A stretch of 64,000 nucleotides of DNA from Streptomyces mobaraensis NBRC 13819 = DSM 40847. GTDB taxonomy: Bacteria; Actinomycetota; Actinomycetes; Streptomycetales; Streptomycetaceae. This document shows, piece after piece, positions 42,699 to 50,670 of this stretch; the stretch's first letter is position 1; each line of letters begins with the position of its first letter. Both the position numbers and the translations under genes were made by a program. The stretch lies in assembly GCF_017916255.1 (NCBI RefSeq), contig NZ_CP072827.1:3869501-3933500 (forward strand), written 5' to 3'. The notes below the pieces were generated by a model. That model was not told the DNA's origin and did not search any database. It saw only the letters and a program-made list of their open reading frames with translations.

Positions 42699-44550
42699 CG
42701 ATCTTCACGTCTTCGATCTCGGTGACCTGGTCGATCTCGGAGGTCCGTACGGTCAGGGTGAGCTGCCACCGACCCGCCATGGGCAGCTGGAATCCGGAGG
42801 CACGCGACCGGCCGGCCGACAGGCGCTTCAGCGGCGCCCGCAGCGGGCCGATGCCCTTCTCCTTCTCGGTGAACGAAACCGCCACCTCGGGGACGTCCAC
42901 CGGTCGCCCGGCGGGGTCCGTGAGCGTGACGTCGACGGTGTTGGTGCCGGAGCGCCCCGGGGCGACGGTGACGCGGGCCGTGCCGCGTCCGTCCTTCCCC
43001 CCGGTGTCGTACGCGATCCTCGCCTCGACCGGTCCGGCGGCGGACGCCGACGGACCGCCGTCCGTGCGGCCGGCCCGCTTCTGCTCGGTCTCGGCCCGGC
43101 CCGGCTGGGTGGTGGTGAGGACGGTGGTGACGGCGAGCAGCACCACGGCCACCACGGCCTCGGCCAGCACGGCGCGGCGCAGGCCGGACCGGCCCTCGTC
43201 CGCGGCGCGCTCCCGCCGCCCGGCGGCCTTGGCCATCGCGGCCCGCTGCCGGGCGAGTTGGGCCGCCCGCTCGGGCGACGCTCCGGCGGCCCCGCCGGGC
43301 TTCTCCGGTACGGCCTTGGGACGCGGCCCGCGGGCGGGCGCCCGGTCGCCGATCCGGGCCGTCCAGCGCCGCGAGAACGCCGCCAGGACGACCAGCACTC
43401 CCACCAGTCCCACCTTGACCAGCAGCCACCGCCCGTACTCCGTACCGGTCAGCGCGGCCCAGCCGCCGACCTGCCGCCACGCCTGGTAGATCCCGGTGGC
43501 GACCAGGACGCAGACCGCGGTGAAGGCCAGCCGGGAGAACCGGCGGGCCGCGCCGCCGGGCAGCGGCTCCTCCGCCCCCAACGCGGCGAGCAGCGCGGCG
43601 AGTCCGCCGAGCCATACGCCGACGCCGAGCAGGTGCAGGACGTCGACGGGCATGGCCACCCAGGGCTGGAGCCCGGCCGAGGCGTGTTCGGCCGCCGCCC
43701 AGGTCGCCGCGAGCCCCGCGGCCACCAGCCCGCCGCCGGCCCCGAGCCCCCAGGCGTACGCCCGCCGCCCGCCGCCCGGCCGGGCGTGCTCGCCGAACAC
43801 CACGGCCAGCACCACCGCCGCCGCGCTGAGCAGCAGCAGCCGGGTCAGCAGGGCCGCGCCCGGCCGGCTCGACAGCGCGTCCCCGAGCAGCGACAGGTCG
43901 AGGACGGCACCGGGCCCCCGGCCGCTCGTGTACGCGCCGCGCAGCAGCGACAGCGCCGCCGTCGCCAGGAACAGCGCCACCCAGCCGCCGACCGCGACCC
44001 GCCGCACCCCGCGCCCGGTGTGGCAGACCGCGGCGAACACACAGCCGCCGACGAGCAGCGCGAAGCCCGCGTAGGCGGCGTACCGCGCGGTGTCGTAGAG
44101 CGTCCCGACCACCGGGTCCGTCCCCTTGACCGCCGCCTTCACCGTGGTCGCCGAGGGTGCGCCGACGGAGAAGGTGAAGGCCCCGGCCACCGGGTGGCTG
44201 TCGGCGGAGACCGCCTGCCAGGCCACCGTGTACGTGCCGTTCGCGATCCCGGTCCGCAGGGCGACGGCCGCCGTCTCGGACCGGCCGTCGACGTGCGCGG
44301 GCCGCCCGTCGTCGACGCGCGCGCCCTTGGGGTCCAGGACCCGCACCGAGTCGGCGCCGAGCAGCACGCCCTCGGAGAAGGTCAGCCGGACCTGGCGCGG
44401 CGCCTCCGGCACCACCGAGCCCTGGCGGGGGTCGGTGGCGGTCAGCGCGGCGTGCGCCGACGCGGTGCCGGCGCCGGCGGTCAGCACGCAGAGCAGGGCG
44501 GCGGCCAGCGCGCCCAGCAGGCCGCCGAGCCGGCGAACGGTTGTGCTCAT
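42694..44550 (-). CDS. CopC-CopD fusion (YcnJ-like copper protein)
   Basis: A 618-residue membrane protein. After a signal peptide ending in TASA, the mature N-terminus begins HAALTATDPRQGSVV, the copper-binding CopC fold with its N-terminal histidine, and VSADSHPVAGAF supplies a second site. CopD-type membrane helices follow (about 150-460), with histidines in HLLGVGVWLG. A C-terminal extracellular domain (about 500-618) has a YtkA/immunoglobulin-like look. It lies between ecuC (six-base gap) and dtpA (overlap) in the copper operon, probably importing or handing copper to the maturation system. Confidence 0.9.
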   Translation of the reverse strand: MSTTVRRLGGLLGALAAALLCVLTAGAGTASAHAALTATDPRQGSVVPEAPRQVRLTFSEGVLLGADSVRVLDPKGARVDDGRPAHVDGRSETAAVALRTGIANGTYTVAWQAVSADSHPVAGAFTFSVGAPSATTVKAAVKGTDPVVGTLYDTARYAAYAGFALLVGGCVFAAVCHTGRGVRRVAVGGWVALFLATAALSLLRGAYTSGRGPGAVLDLSLLGDALSSRPGAALLTRLLLLSAAAVVLAVVFGEHARPGGGRRAYAWGLGAGGGLVAAGLAATWAAAEHASAGLQPWVAMPVDVLHLLGVGVWLGGLAALLAALGAEEPLPGGAARRFSRLAFTAVCVLVATGIYQAWRQVGGWAALTGTEYGRWLLVKVGLVGVLVVLAAFSRRWTARIGDRAPARGPRPKAVPEKPGGAAGASPERAAQLARQRAAMAKAAGRRERAADEGRSGLRRAVLAEAVVAVVLLAVTTVLTTTQPGRAETEQKRAGRTDGGPSASAAGPVEARIAYDTGGKDGRGTARVTVAPGRSGTNTVDVTLTDPAGRPVDVPEVAVSFTEKEKGIGPLRAPLKRLSAGRSRASGFQLPMAGRWQLTLTVRTSEIDQVTEIEDVKID

Positions 44551-44556
44551 GCCGCG

Positions 44557-45021
44557 TCAGTCCTTGGGCCGGTACGACGCGTCCTCGACCGGCACCTGGA
44601 TCCTCACCGGCGCCGACGTGGCGAAGTGCAGCGTGAACTCGATCTTCTCGCCCACCTTGGGCAGGTGGTCGAGCTTGCCCAGCATCAGGTGGCTGCCGCC
44701 GTGCGCGAGGGACAGGCTGCCCTTCGCCGGGACGTCCAGCTTCTCGGCGTGCTGCATCCGCGAGCCGTCGGTGGTGTGCAGGGTGACGTCGCGGGAGAGC
44801 GGCGTGGTGACCTTGGTGAGCTGGTCGGTCGAGTCGCCGTCGTTCTTGACGGTGAAGTACGCCGCGGCCATGTCGTCCATGGCCGGCCGGGGCATATAGG
44901 CCCCGCTGACGGACAGTTCGGGCTTGTCCGAGGAGCCGGTCCCGTAACCGGCGATCGCCACCAGCGCGCCGGCCAGCAGCAGCGGAACGGCCGCCACCGC
45001 GGCGAGGGCGGACTTGCGCAT
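44557..45021 (-). CDS. ecuC: PCu(A)C-type extracellular copper chaperone
   Basis: A 154-residue exported protein with a hydrophobic N-terminal anchor. The copper motif is complete: a His-Met pair in HTTDGSRMQHAEKL and HGGSHLML 22 residues later. Members hand Cu(I) to Sco proteins or to the CuA site of cytochrome oxidase; the Streptomyces version is called ECuC. The ATG overlaps the sco stop by four bases, so the two are coupled. ATG 45021 is the only reasonable start. Confidence 0.9.
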   Translation of the reverse strand: MRKSALAAVAAVPLLLAGALVAIAGYGTGSSDKPELSVSGAYMPRPAMDDMAAAYFTVKNDGDSTDQLTKVTTPLSRDVTLHTTDGSRMQHAEKLDVPAKGSLSLAHGGSHLMLGKLDHLPKVGEKIEFTLHFATSAPVRIQVPVEDASYRPKD

Positions 45022-45683
45022 CAGGGGTTCTCCCCCTTGACGATCTTCGGGAGCCCCTTGGCGTACTGGTCCGCGGTGGTCTCGGCCGTGTAGAGCCAGT
45101 GGCCCTTGTCGTCCTTCGGCGAGAACCCGACGACCTGCGCGCCGTGGCTGACGGTGACCGAGCCGTCCTTCTCCTTCTTCGGCTTGTCGACCAGGATGCC
45201 GAGCGGCTTGGCCGCCGCCTGGATGGTGTCGAACGAGCCGGTCAGGCCGACGATGTCCTGGCCGCCCTGGGCGTCCAGCCACTTCCGCATCCGGGCCGGG
45301 GTGTCCCGCTCGGGGTCGGTGGTGACGAAGACGATCCGCAGCTTCTCGCGGTCGGCCTGCGGCAGCTTCTTGGCGGCGGCGGCCATGTCGGAGACCACGG
45401 TCGAGCAGACGTCGGGGCAGTAGGTGTAGCCGAAGTAGAGCAGCACGGGCCGGCCCGCGGTCTCCTTGACCAGCTGGTACTGCTTCTCCGAGGTGTCCTT
45501 GAGGACCAGGTCCGGCTTGGCCTTGGCGTCGTCCAGCGTGATCGGGGACTTCTTCGGCTCGCCGCCGGACACGTCGGCGATCGGCTTGTCCTCGGCCTTG
45601 TCGTCGGAACCGCCGCAGGCCGACAGGGTGAGCGCGGCGGCGAGGGCCAGCACCGTGCTCGCGGTCTTGGTACGCATGCGCAT
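45021..45683 (-). CDS. sco: Sco1/SenC copper chaperone lipoprotein
   Basis: A 220-residue lipoprotein. The lipobox LSAC sits near residue 23. The thioredoxin-like core has the copper-binding YCPDVC and the third ligand histidine in TVSHGAQV. Sco proteins load copper into cytochrome oxidase and, in Streptomyces, support development under low copper. It is the first gene of the sco-ecuC-copCD-dtpA unit, 80 bases after ycnI. No copper operator could be recognised upstream. Confidence 0.92.
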   Translation of the reverse strand: MRMRTKTASTVLALAAALTLSACGGSDDKAEDKPIADVSGGEPKKSPITLDDAKAKPDLVLKDTSEKQYQLVKETAGRPVLLYFGYTYCPDVCSTVVSDMAAAAKKLPQADREKLRIVFVTTDPERDTPARMRKWLDAQGGQDIVGLTGSFDTIQAAAKPLGILVDKPKKEKDGSVTVSHGAQVVGFSPKDDKGHWLYTAETTADQYAKGLPKIVKGENP

Positions 45684-45763
45684 GGAGTGCTTCTCCAGGT
45701 GTGGGTTCGGGGATGGGGGCCGGCGGCCGCCCGGTGCGGCGCCGGCCCTGGCCGTTCCGTGCG

Positions 45764-46525
45764 TCAGGCCGCCGTGCGGCGGCGCCCGGCGAACACGCCG
45801 AAGGCGGCGCCCGCCACACCGACGACGATGCCGACGACGCCGAGGACGCGCGCGGTGGTGTCGGTGGAGTCGCCGTCACCGTCGTCGGAGGCGGCGGCCG
45901 GGGCAGTGGCGCCCTTGCCGTTCTTGTCGTCCGCCGCGGGCTTCCCGGCGGCCGGCTTGTCGACGAGCTTCAGGACGGGGGCGGGGTGCTCGGGCTCCTC
46001 GCCGCCCGGCTTCGACGGGTCGATCCAGCGCACCACGTCGTCGTCGGAGTACGTCTGGAGCGCCTTGAAGACCAGCTCGTCGGCGTCGGTGGGCAGCTGC
46101 CCGACCGACAGCGGGAACTGCTGGAAGTTCCCGGGCTCGATCTTGCCGCCGGTCCAGACGACCTTGCTGACGGCCTCGTCGATGGACTTGCCGTGCATCC
46201 GCACCGGCTTGTCCAGCTTGGTCTTCTCGACCTTCACGTCCCAGCCCGGCACCGCCTGTGGCATCACGGAGACGAGTGGGTGCTTGGGGTCGAGGGCCAG
46301 CTCGACCTTGACCGTCGAGGCGTTGTCCTTCTCGTTCGGCACCTTGATCGAGATCGTGCTGTAGCCGCCCTTCTCGGCGGTCCCGGGCTGCACGCTGACG
46401 TGCGCCGAGGCGGGCCCTGCGAGGAACAGCACCCCGGCAGCGGCGGCGGTGCCGACGGCGGCGAGGTGGCCGGCGCGGACGGCGGGACGGGTGCGGGCAG
46501 CGGGCATCGTGGTCTTGGTGTTCAT
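45764..46525 (-). CDS. YcnI family copper-binding membrane protein
   Basis: A 253-residue protein. A signal peptide ends at ASAHVSVQPG; the mature N-terminal histidine is the copper ligand in YcnI proteins. The DUF1775 beta-domain follows (about 45-170), containing VPNEKDNASTVKVELAL and the conserved tryptophan in VPGWDVKV. A low-complexity stalk, one C-terminal helix and an RRRTAA tail anchor it outside the membrane. It lies between an unknown membrane protein and sco, so it probably takes part in the same copper handling. Confidence 0.88.
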   Translation of the reverse strand: MNTKTTMPAARTRPAVRAGHLAAVGTAAAAGVLFLAGPASAHVSVQPGTAEKGGYSTISIKVPNEKDNASTVKVELALDPKHPLVSVMPQAVPGWDVKVEKTKLDKPVRMHGKSIDEAVSKVVWTGGKIEPGNFQQFPLSVGQLPTDADELVFKALQTYSDDDVVRWIDPSKPGGEEPEHPAPVLKLVDKPAAGKPAADDKNGKGATAPAAASDDGDGDSTDTTARVLGVVGIVVGVAGAAFGVFAGRRRTAA

Positions 46526-46624
46526 GCGAAAACACTCCCTGTGCAGGAGGGGGCGGATGGGGTGGCACGCGTACGGCCACCACGCGTCCGCCCTCCCGCC
46601 GTACAGGCGGAGTGCGACGCGTGC

Positions 46625-47410
46625 TCAGGCCGCGAGGGTGAACCGCGGCGGGCCCCGCCTGATCAGGACGTGCCGGCACTCCGGCTCGCGCGCCGGCCGC
46701 TCGTCGTCCGCGCCCGTCCGCCGCGTGCGCACGACCGGCTGCCGCGGGGCGCCGGCCAGGAAGGCGCGGACGAGGCCCGCCGCCGCGCGCAGCGCGCGGA
46801 CCAGCGTGGCCTCGACGACGGCGCGCGCGGGCCGCTCCGACAGCCGCACCAGGCGCCACAGCGCCGCCTCGCCGCGCCACAGCAGCCAGCCGACGGCCAG
46901 GGCCGCGAGCAGATGGCCGAGCAGCATGGCCGGCGAGGGCATCAGGACGTGCGCGACGGCGTCCCACGGCCCGTCGCCGCCGTGGGCGGTTTCGGTGGCC
47001 GGGGCCGGGGCGCCGAGCCCGGCGTCGGTGAGGATCCGGCGCGCCTCCGCGGGCGAGGCCGGGGGCCGCTGGTTGCACAGCAGCCGGCCGGCGAAGGAGA
47101 CCAGGGGTCCGTCGTGGCCGGTGCGCGGGGACGCCTCCGGGCCGCGCTGGCCCACGGCGAACAGCGCGTGCAGCGCCACCTGGCCCACCGCCAGGCAGGC
47201 CGCGATCCCCGGCAGCGAGCGCTCCCGCCCGGCCAGCGGCGCGACGAGCCCGAACACCACCGCGAACCCGGCCGCCAGCGTCCACACCGGGACGGGCGCG
47301 CAGGACGCCAGCGCGTGCCCGGCCGCGGACAGCAGAACGCAGACCGCGGTGAACACCGCGGCCCGGAGCAGTCGCAGATCGGCGCCGGCGCGCGCGACGG
47401 GGTGAGGCAT
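46625..47410 (-). CDS. Membrane protein of unknown function in the copper cluster
   Basis: A 261-residue protein with about five hydrophobic segments (RAAVFTAVCVLLSAAGHAL, then VWTLAAGFAVVFGLVAPL, ACLAVGQVALHALFAVG, and AMLLGHLLAALAVGWLLW). Several histidines and two cysteines lie in or near helices, which would fit metal contact. The C-terminal tail is basic. It precedes ycnI by about 100 bases, and the gap holds a hairpin (46543-46593). I have no family name; position suggests a copper role. ATG 47410 is uncertain because there is no Shine-Dalgarno. Confidence 0.65.
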   Translation of the reverse strand: MPHPVARAGADLRLLRAAVFTAVCVLLSAAGHALASCAPVPVWTLAAGFAVVFGLVAPLAGRERSLPGIAACLAVGQVALHALFAVGQRGPEASPRTGHDGPLVSFAGRLLCNQRPPASPAEARRILTDAGLGAPAPATETAHGGDGPWDAVAHVLMPSPAMLLGHLLAALAVGWLLWRGEAALWRLVRLSERPARAVVEATLVRALRAAAGLVRAFLAGAPRQPVVRTRRTGADDERPAREPECRHVLIRRGPPRFTLAA

Positions 47411-47546
47411 GGCCGCGCCATCATCCCACCGGACGCACGCCCTCCCCACGGCAGGGTCCACCGCATACCCCAATGCGCCGTCCCGTCGCATCCGCCGAAT
47501 GAGCGGACTCACACGCCCGGCAGGCTTACCACGTGTCGCGCACGGC

Positions 47547-47553
47547 TATAGGT
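47547..47553 (+). promoter_or_regulatory. Candidate -10 box upstream of the anti-sigma-like gene
   Basis: TATAGGT stands out in an otherwise GC-rich region, about 35 bases before ATG 47588. A -35 is not obvious. Confidence 0.35.
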
Positions 47554-47587
47554 ATCGGTATGTCGAGCCGCGGCCAGGAGGCTGAGC

Positions 47588-48157
47588 ATGAGCATCTGGT
47601 GGTCACTCCATTTGCGGCGCGAGGCTGCGAGCGTCCCGCTCGCCCGGCGGTTGCTGGTCGGTGCGATGGAGACGGCCGGGGTCGACCCCGAGACGGCCTA
47701 CGACCTGGCGGTCGCCCTCAGCGAGGCGTGTGCCAACGCGGTCGAGCACGGCGGTGACGCGTCCACCGGCTACCGGGTGACGGCCCGCATCGACGGGGAC
47801 ACCTGCCGCATCGAGGTCACCGACTCCGGGCCGGGCTTCGCCTCCCCTGACAGCTCCCCCGACAGCTCCTCCGAGGGCTCCTCCGAAGGTTTCTCCGAAA
47901 GCTCCTACGAGGGCTCCTACGAGAGTCGCAAGGGCCCCGCGGGCCCCGCCGGTCTCAGGGCGCGCCGCCGCCTCCCGCGCCGCGCCGAAGCGCGGACCCC
48001 CGCCCCCGTCCACGACGAGCACGGCCGGGGCCTGTTCCTCATCGAGTCCCTCACCGACCACGTCCACGTCCGCAACCGCCCGGGGCGGCAGGGCGCGGTC
48101 GTCACCTTCGACAAGATCCTCAAGTGGCGCGAGGACGCGCTGCTGAAGGCTTCCTGA
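47588..48157 (+). CDS. RsbW-like ATP-binding protein (HATPase_c_2) with a Ser/Glu/Tyr-rich insertion
   Basis: A 189-residue GHKL-fold protein of the anti-sigma/serine kinase group. The N-box ALSEACANAVEHG is near residue 52 and the G1 box EVTDSGPGF near 84, with the G2 box HGRGLFLIESL near 150. Between the G1 and G2 boxes, where relatives have a short lid, lie about 50 residues of Ser/Glu/Tyr repeats (SSEGSSEGFSES) and basic residues. AGGAGG lies just before ATG 47588. Its 3' end overlaps the convergent sigma-factor gene by 38 bases. The partner is unknown. Confidence 0.8.
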   Translation: MSIWWSLHLRREAASVPLARRLLVGAMETAGVDPETAYDLAVALSEACANAVEHGGDASTGYRVTARIDGDTCRIEVTDSGPGFASPDSSPDSSSEGSSEGFSESSYEGSYESRKGPAGPAGLRARRRLPRRAEARTPAPVHDEHGRGLFLIESLTDHVHVRNRPGRQGAVVTFDKILKWREDALLKAS

Positions 48158-49358
48158 GTCCGGCCGCGTCCCGTCGGCCCCGGCGGCGGGCGTTGAGCCG
48201 GGCGGCCTGGCGCGTCAGATGGTCGCGCTCGGCGAGCGTGGGCGCCTTGAGGGCCGCCTCGGCGTACAGCCGCGCCGCCTCCGCCAGGTCGCCGTCGCGC
48301 TCGTGGAGGTACGCCGCCACGGCGGTGTAGCGGGGGATGGGGTCTCCCCCGCTCGAGCGGAGCCGAGAGCTCGGGAGCGAGGCGTCCAGCGCCGCGAGCG
48401 CCGCCAGCCCGGCGCGCGGCCCCTCGGCCTCCCCGACGGCCACCGCGCGGTTGAGCCGGACGACCGGGCTGTCGGTCAGGCGCGCGAGCTCGTCGTACCA
48501 CTCGACGATCTGCGGCCAGTCCGTCTCCTCGGCGGTCGGCGCGTCCGCGTGCAGCGCGGCGACGGCGGCCTGGGCCTGGAACTCGCCCAGCCGGTCGCGG
48601 GCCAGGGCCGCCTGAAGGATTCCGACGCCCTCGGCGATCAGCGCGGTGTCCCACCGGCTCCGGTCCTGCTCGGCGAGCGGCACCAGGCTCCCGTCCGGCG
48701 CGGTCCGGGCGGCGCGCCGGGCGTGGTGGAGCAGCATGAGCGCCAGCAGCCCGGCCACTTCCGGATGGTCGACGACGGCCGCGAGCTGCCGGGTGAGCCG
48801 GATGGCCTCGGCGGCGAGGTCGACGTCGCCGGAGTAGCCCTCGTTGAAGACGAGGTAGAGGACGCGCAGCACGGTGGCGACGTCACCGGGCCGGTCGAAC
48901 CGCACGTCGGAGACCGTGCGCTTGGCCCTGCTGATCCGCTGGGCCATGGTCGCTTCGGGTACGAGATAGGCGCGGGCGATCTGCCGCGTGGTCAGCCCGC
49001 CGACGGCGCGCAGCGTGAGCGCGACCGCGGACGCCGGGCTCAGCGACGGGTGCGCGCACAGGAAGTACAGCCGCAGCGTGTCGTCCACCGAGGGCGCGGG
49101 CCCGGGCGGCGGCTCCTCCTCGACGCGGTCCTCCCGCCGGCGCCGGGCGGCGTCCGCCCGGGTCGCGTCGAGGAACTTCCGCCACGCCACGGTGACCAGC
49201 CACCCCTTCGGGTCCCGCGGCGGACCGTCCGGCCAGACCCGCAGCGCCTCGACCAGCGCGTCCTGCACGGCGTCCTCGGCCGCCGCGAAGTCGGCTCCGC
49301 GGCGGACGAGGACGGCGAGGACGCGCGGCGTGAGGCTCCTGAGCAGGACCTCGTCCAT
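48120..49358 (-). CDS. ECF sigma factor with a C-terminal extension (ECF42-like)
   Basis: A 412-residue sigma factor. The region 2 fold is DFAAAEDAVQDALVEALRVWP with KGWLVTVAWRKFLDATRAD, and region 4 is GGLTTRQIARAYLVPEATMAQRISRAK. A long TPR-like extension (about 180-412) replaces an anti-sigma factor, as in ECF42. The upstream gene encodes a DGPF/YCII protein, the constant partner of ECF42, and its TGA overlaps the sigma ATG (TGATG), coupling translation. The stop at 48120-48122 lies inside the convergent kinase gene. ECF42 factors studied in Streptomyces are self-controlled through a TGTCGA -35 element, which is found upstream. Confidence 0.85.
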   Translation of the reverse strand: MDEVLLRSLTPRVLAVLVRRGADFAAAEDAVQDALVEALRVWPDGPPRDPKGWLVTVAWRKFLDATRADAARRRREDRVEEEPPPGPAPSVDDTLRLYFLCAHPSLSPASAVALTLRAVGGLTTRQIARAYLVPEATMAQRISRAKRTVSDVRFDRPGDVATVLRVLYLVFNEGYSGDVDLAAEAIRLTRQLAAVVDHPEVAGLLALMLLHHARRAARTAPDGSLVPLAEQDRSRWDTALIAEGVGILQAALARDRLGEFQAQAAVAALHADAPTAEETDWPQIVEWYDELARLTDSPVVRLNRAVAVGEAEGPRAGLAALAALDASLPSSRLRSSGGDPIPRYTAVAAYLHERDGDLAEAARLYAEAALKAPTLAERDHLTRQAARLNARRRGRRDAAGLRKPSAARPRAT

Positions 49359-49771
49359 CAATGGCACTCGGTGATGCCGGGCGTCGCGGTCAGGAACGGC
49401 CGCACCTCCAGCCACTCGTGAATCGGCTTCCCGCCGGCCCCCGGCGCGGCCGACAGCTCCCCGGCCAGCTCGACCGCCCGCTCGTGGCTGTCGACGTCGA
49501 TGATCATCCAGCCGGCGATCAGATCCTTGGTCTCGGGGAACGGCCCGTCGGTCACCGGCGGCCGTCCCTCCCCGTCGTAACGGACCCACTCCCCCTCGGG
49601 AGCGAGTGCGTTCCCGTCCACGAACTCCCCGGTCTCCTCCAGCCGGGCCGCGAAGTCGTGCATGAACCGCACGTGCGCCGAGATCTCCTCCGGCGTCCAC
49701 TGATCCATGGGCACGTCGTTCACCGGAGCCGGGGCGCCGCGGTAGTGCTTCAGCAGCAGGTACTTGGCCAT
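49358..49771 (-). CDS. DGPF-domain protein (YCII-related)
   Basis: A 137-residue protein. KYLLLKHYRG opens the dimeric alpha-beta fold of YCII-like proteins. The motif VTDGPFPETKDLIAGWMIIDV gives the family its name, and the central residues are rich in Asp and Glu. GGGAG precedes ATG 49771. Such proteins are encoded with ECF42 sigma factors and are their targets, but their biochemical role is open. It is first in the two-gene operon. Confidence 0.88.
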   Translation of the reverse strand: MAKYLLLKHYRGAPAPVNDVPMDQWTPEEISAHVRFMHDFAARLEETGEFVDGNALAPEGEWVRYDGEGRPPVTDGPFPETKDLIAGWMIIDVDSHERAVELAGELSAAPGAGGKPIHEWLEVRPFLTATPGITECH

Positions 49772-49825
49772 CGTGGGTTCTCCCTCGGTGCTGGTGCGGC
49801 CCATTGTGGCCACGTTCACACCGGG

Positions 49826-49852
49826 GACGGAGCAGGACGGGGTTTCTCGACA
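49826..49852 (-). promoter_or_regulatory. Candidate ECF42-type promoter
   Basis: On the minus strand TGTCGA (49852-49847) is followed after 17 bases by CGTC (49829-49826). TGTCGA in the -35 position with a CG(A/T)C-like -10 is the promoter type I recall for ECF42. It would start transcription about 45 bases before the DGPF gene. Confidence 0.5.
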
Positions 49853-50119
49853 TCGGCGGCCGAAGATTTTTCGCGCGCGGGCATCCCTCAGGCCGTCCGG
49901 CGTTCGAGGACCTCGCGGCGAAGCCGCGATGCGGGGTACGGGGCTCGCCCCCAGGAATCGGCGAAGTGGGGGTCCCCCCTCTGGGGGAGGGGCCGGAGCA
50001 CTCCCACCGCCGGCCCGCGACCGCGGAAATCCGCTGGCGGCGGCGGAATGCCCGCTGCTACGTTCCGGCCGTACCCGCCGGGGCCCGGCCCCGAACAACC
50101 CCGAAAGAATGAGGTGTGT
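49853..50119. other. Gene-free region with a decayed palindromic repeat
   Basis: Bases 49885-49960 contain CCGTCCGGCGTTCGAGGAC, then CGCGGCGAAGCCGCG and GGGGTACGGGGCTCGCCCC, the same modules as half of the 57729-57925 palindrome, but diverged. Beyond it, GGGGGTCCCCCCTCTGGGGG-like inverted repeats (49968-49992) occur. No gene is seen. Confidence 0.45.
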
Positions 50120-50164
50120 ATGACGACCCGGCCCGCGCCGAGCGCCCCTCGCCGCACCGCCTGA
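50120..50164 (+). CDS. 14-codon leader peptide upstream of the RNHCP gene
   Basis: ATG 50120 has GAGG at 50111-50114, five bases upstream, and opens the peptide MTTRPAPSAPRRTA. It is rich in Arg and Pro, residues that slow ribosomes, and ends 72 bases before the next gene. The spacing, good ribosome site and downstream pairing potential suggest a regulatory leader peptide rather than a functional protein. Confidence 0.5.
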   Translation: MTTRPAPSAPRRTA

Positions 50165-50236
50165 CACGCGAAACGCCCCGAGGACCGCTCGGCCCCTCCT
50201 GCTGACAGCGAGAACTTCCCAGCGAGGAGACCCCGG
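50165..50236 (+). promoter_or_regulatory. Candidate translational attenuator of the RNHCP gene
   Basis: The Shine-Dalgarno GAGGAG (50224-50229) lies in CAGCGAGGAG (50220-50229), which can pair with CTCCTGCTG (50196-50204) with one bulge, hiding the site. A competing hairpin, CCGAG (50178-50182) with CTCGG (50188-50192), abuts this. GAGG (50180-50183) can instead pair with CCTC (50195-50198), which would free the site. Folding was judged by eye only. Confidence 0.5.
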
Positions 50237-50647
50237 GTGTCCACCCACCACCACGACCGCGCTCACCGGAGCGAGTCCACCCATGCCCGTACCACCACCG
50301 CCGGCTTCGGCAGGACCGACACCTTCGCCTGTGTCCACTGCGGCCTGACCGTCTCCGCCGGCGCGGCCGACGGCCGCCGGCGCGACCACTGCCCGTCCTG
50401 CCTGCACTCCCGGCACGTCATCGACCACGGCGACGGCGGCCCCTCGGAGTGCCTCGGCCGGATGACTCCCATCTCCATCGCCGTGCTGCGCACCGGCGAC
50501 TGGATGGTCGTCCACCGCTGCGTACGCTGCGACGAACTCACCTCCACCCCCGTCCGCGCGGACGACAACCGGCTGATCCTGATGCGGATGGCCGTCCGTC
50601 CGCTCGCCCAACCCCCGTTCCCGCTCGAGGCGTTCGGGGACATCTGA
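50237..50647 (+). CDS. RNHCP-domain zinc-ribbon protein 1
   Basis: A 136-residue protein of the RNHCP family. Three CxxC pairs are visible: FACVHCGL, DHCPSCL and HRCVRCDEL, which should bind zinc. The motif HCPSCL corresponds to the RNHCP signature, here RRDHCP. A His-rich N-terminal tail (MSTHHHDRAHR) precedes the domain. The function of the family is unknown to me; the fold and leader arrangement would fit a ribosome- or RNA-associated protein. GTG 50237 has GAGGAG seven bases upstream. The second RNHCP gene follows after 23 bases. Confidence 0.8.
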   Translation: MSTHHHDRAHRSESTHARTTTAGFGRTDTFACVHCGLTVSAGAADGRRRDHCPSCLHSRHVIDHGDGGPSECLGRMTPISIAVLRTGDWMVVHRCVRCDELTSTPVRADDNRLILMRMAVRPLAQPPFPLEAFGDI

Positions 50648-50670
50648 GGCGCGGGGGAGAGGAGACGACC

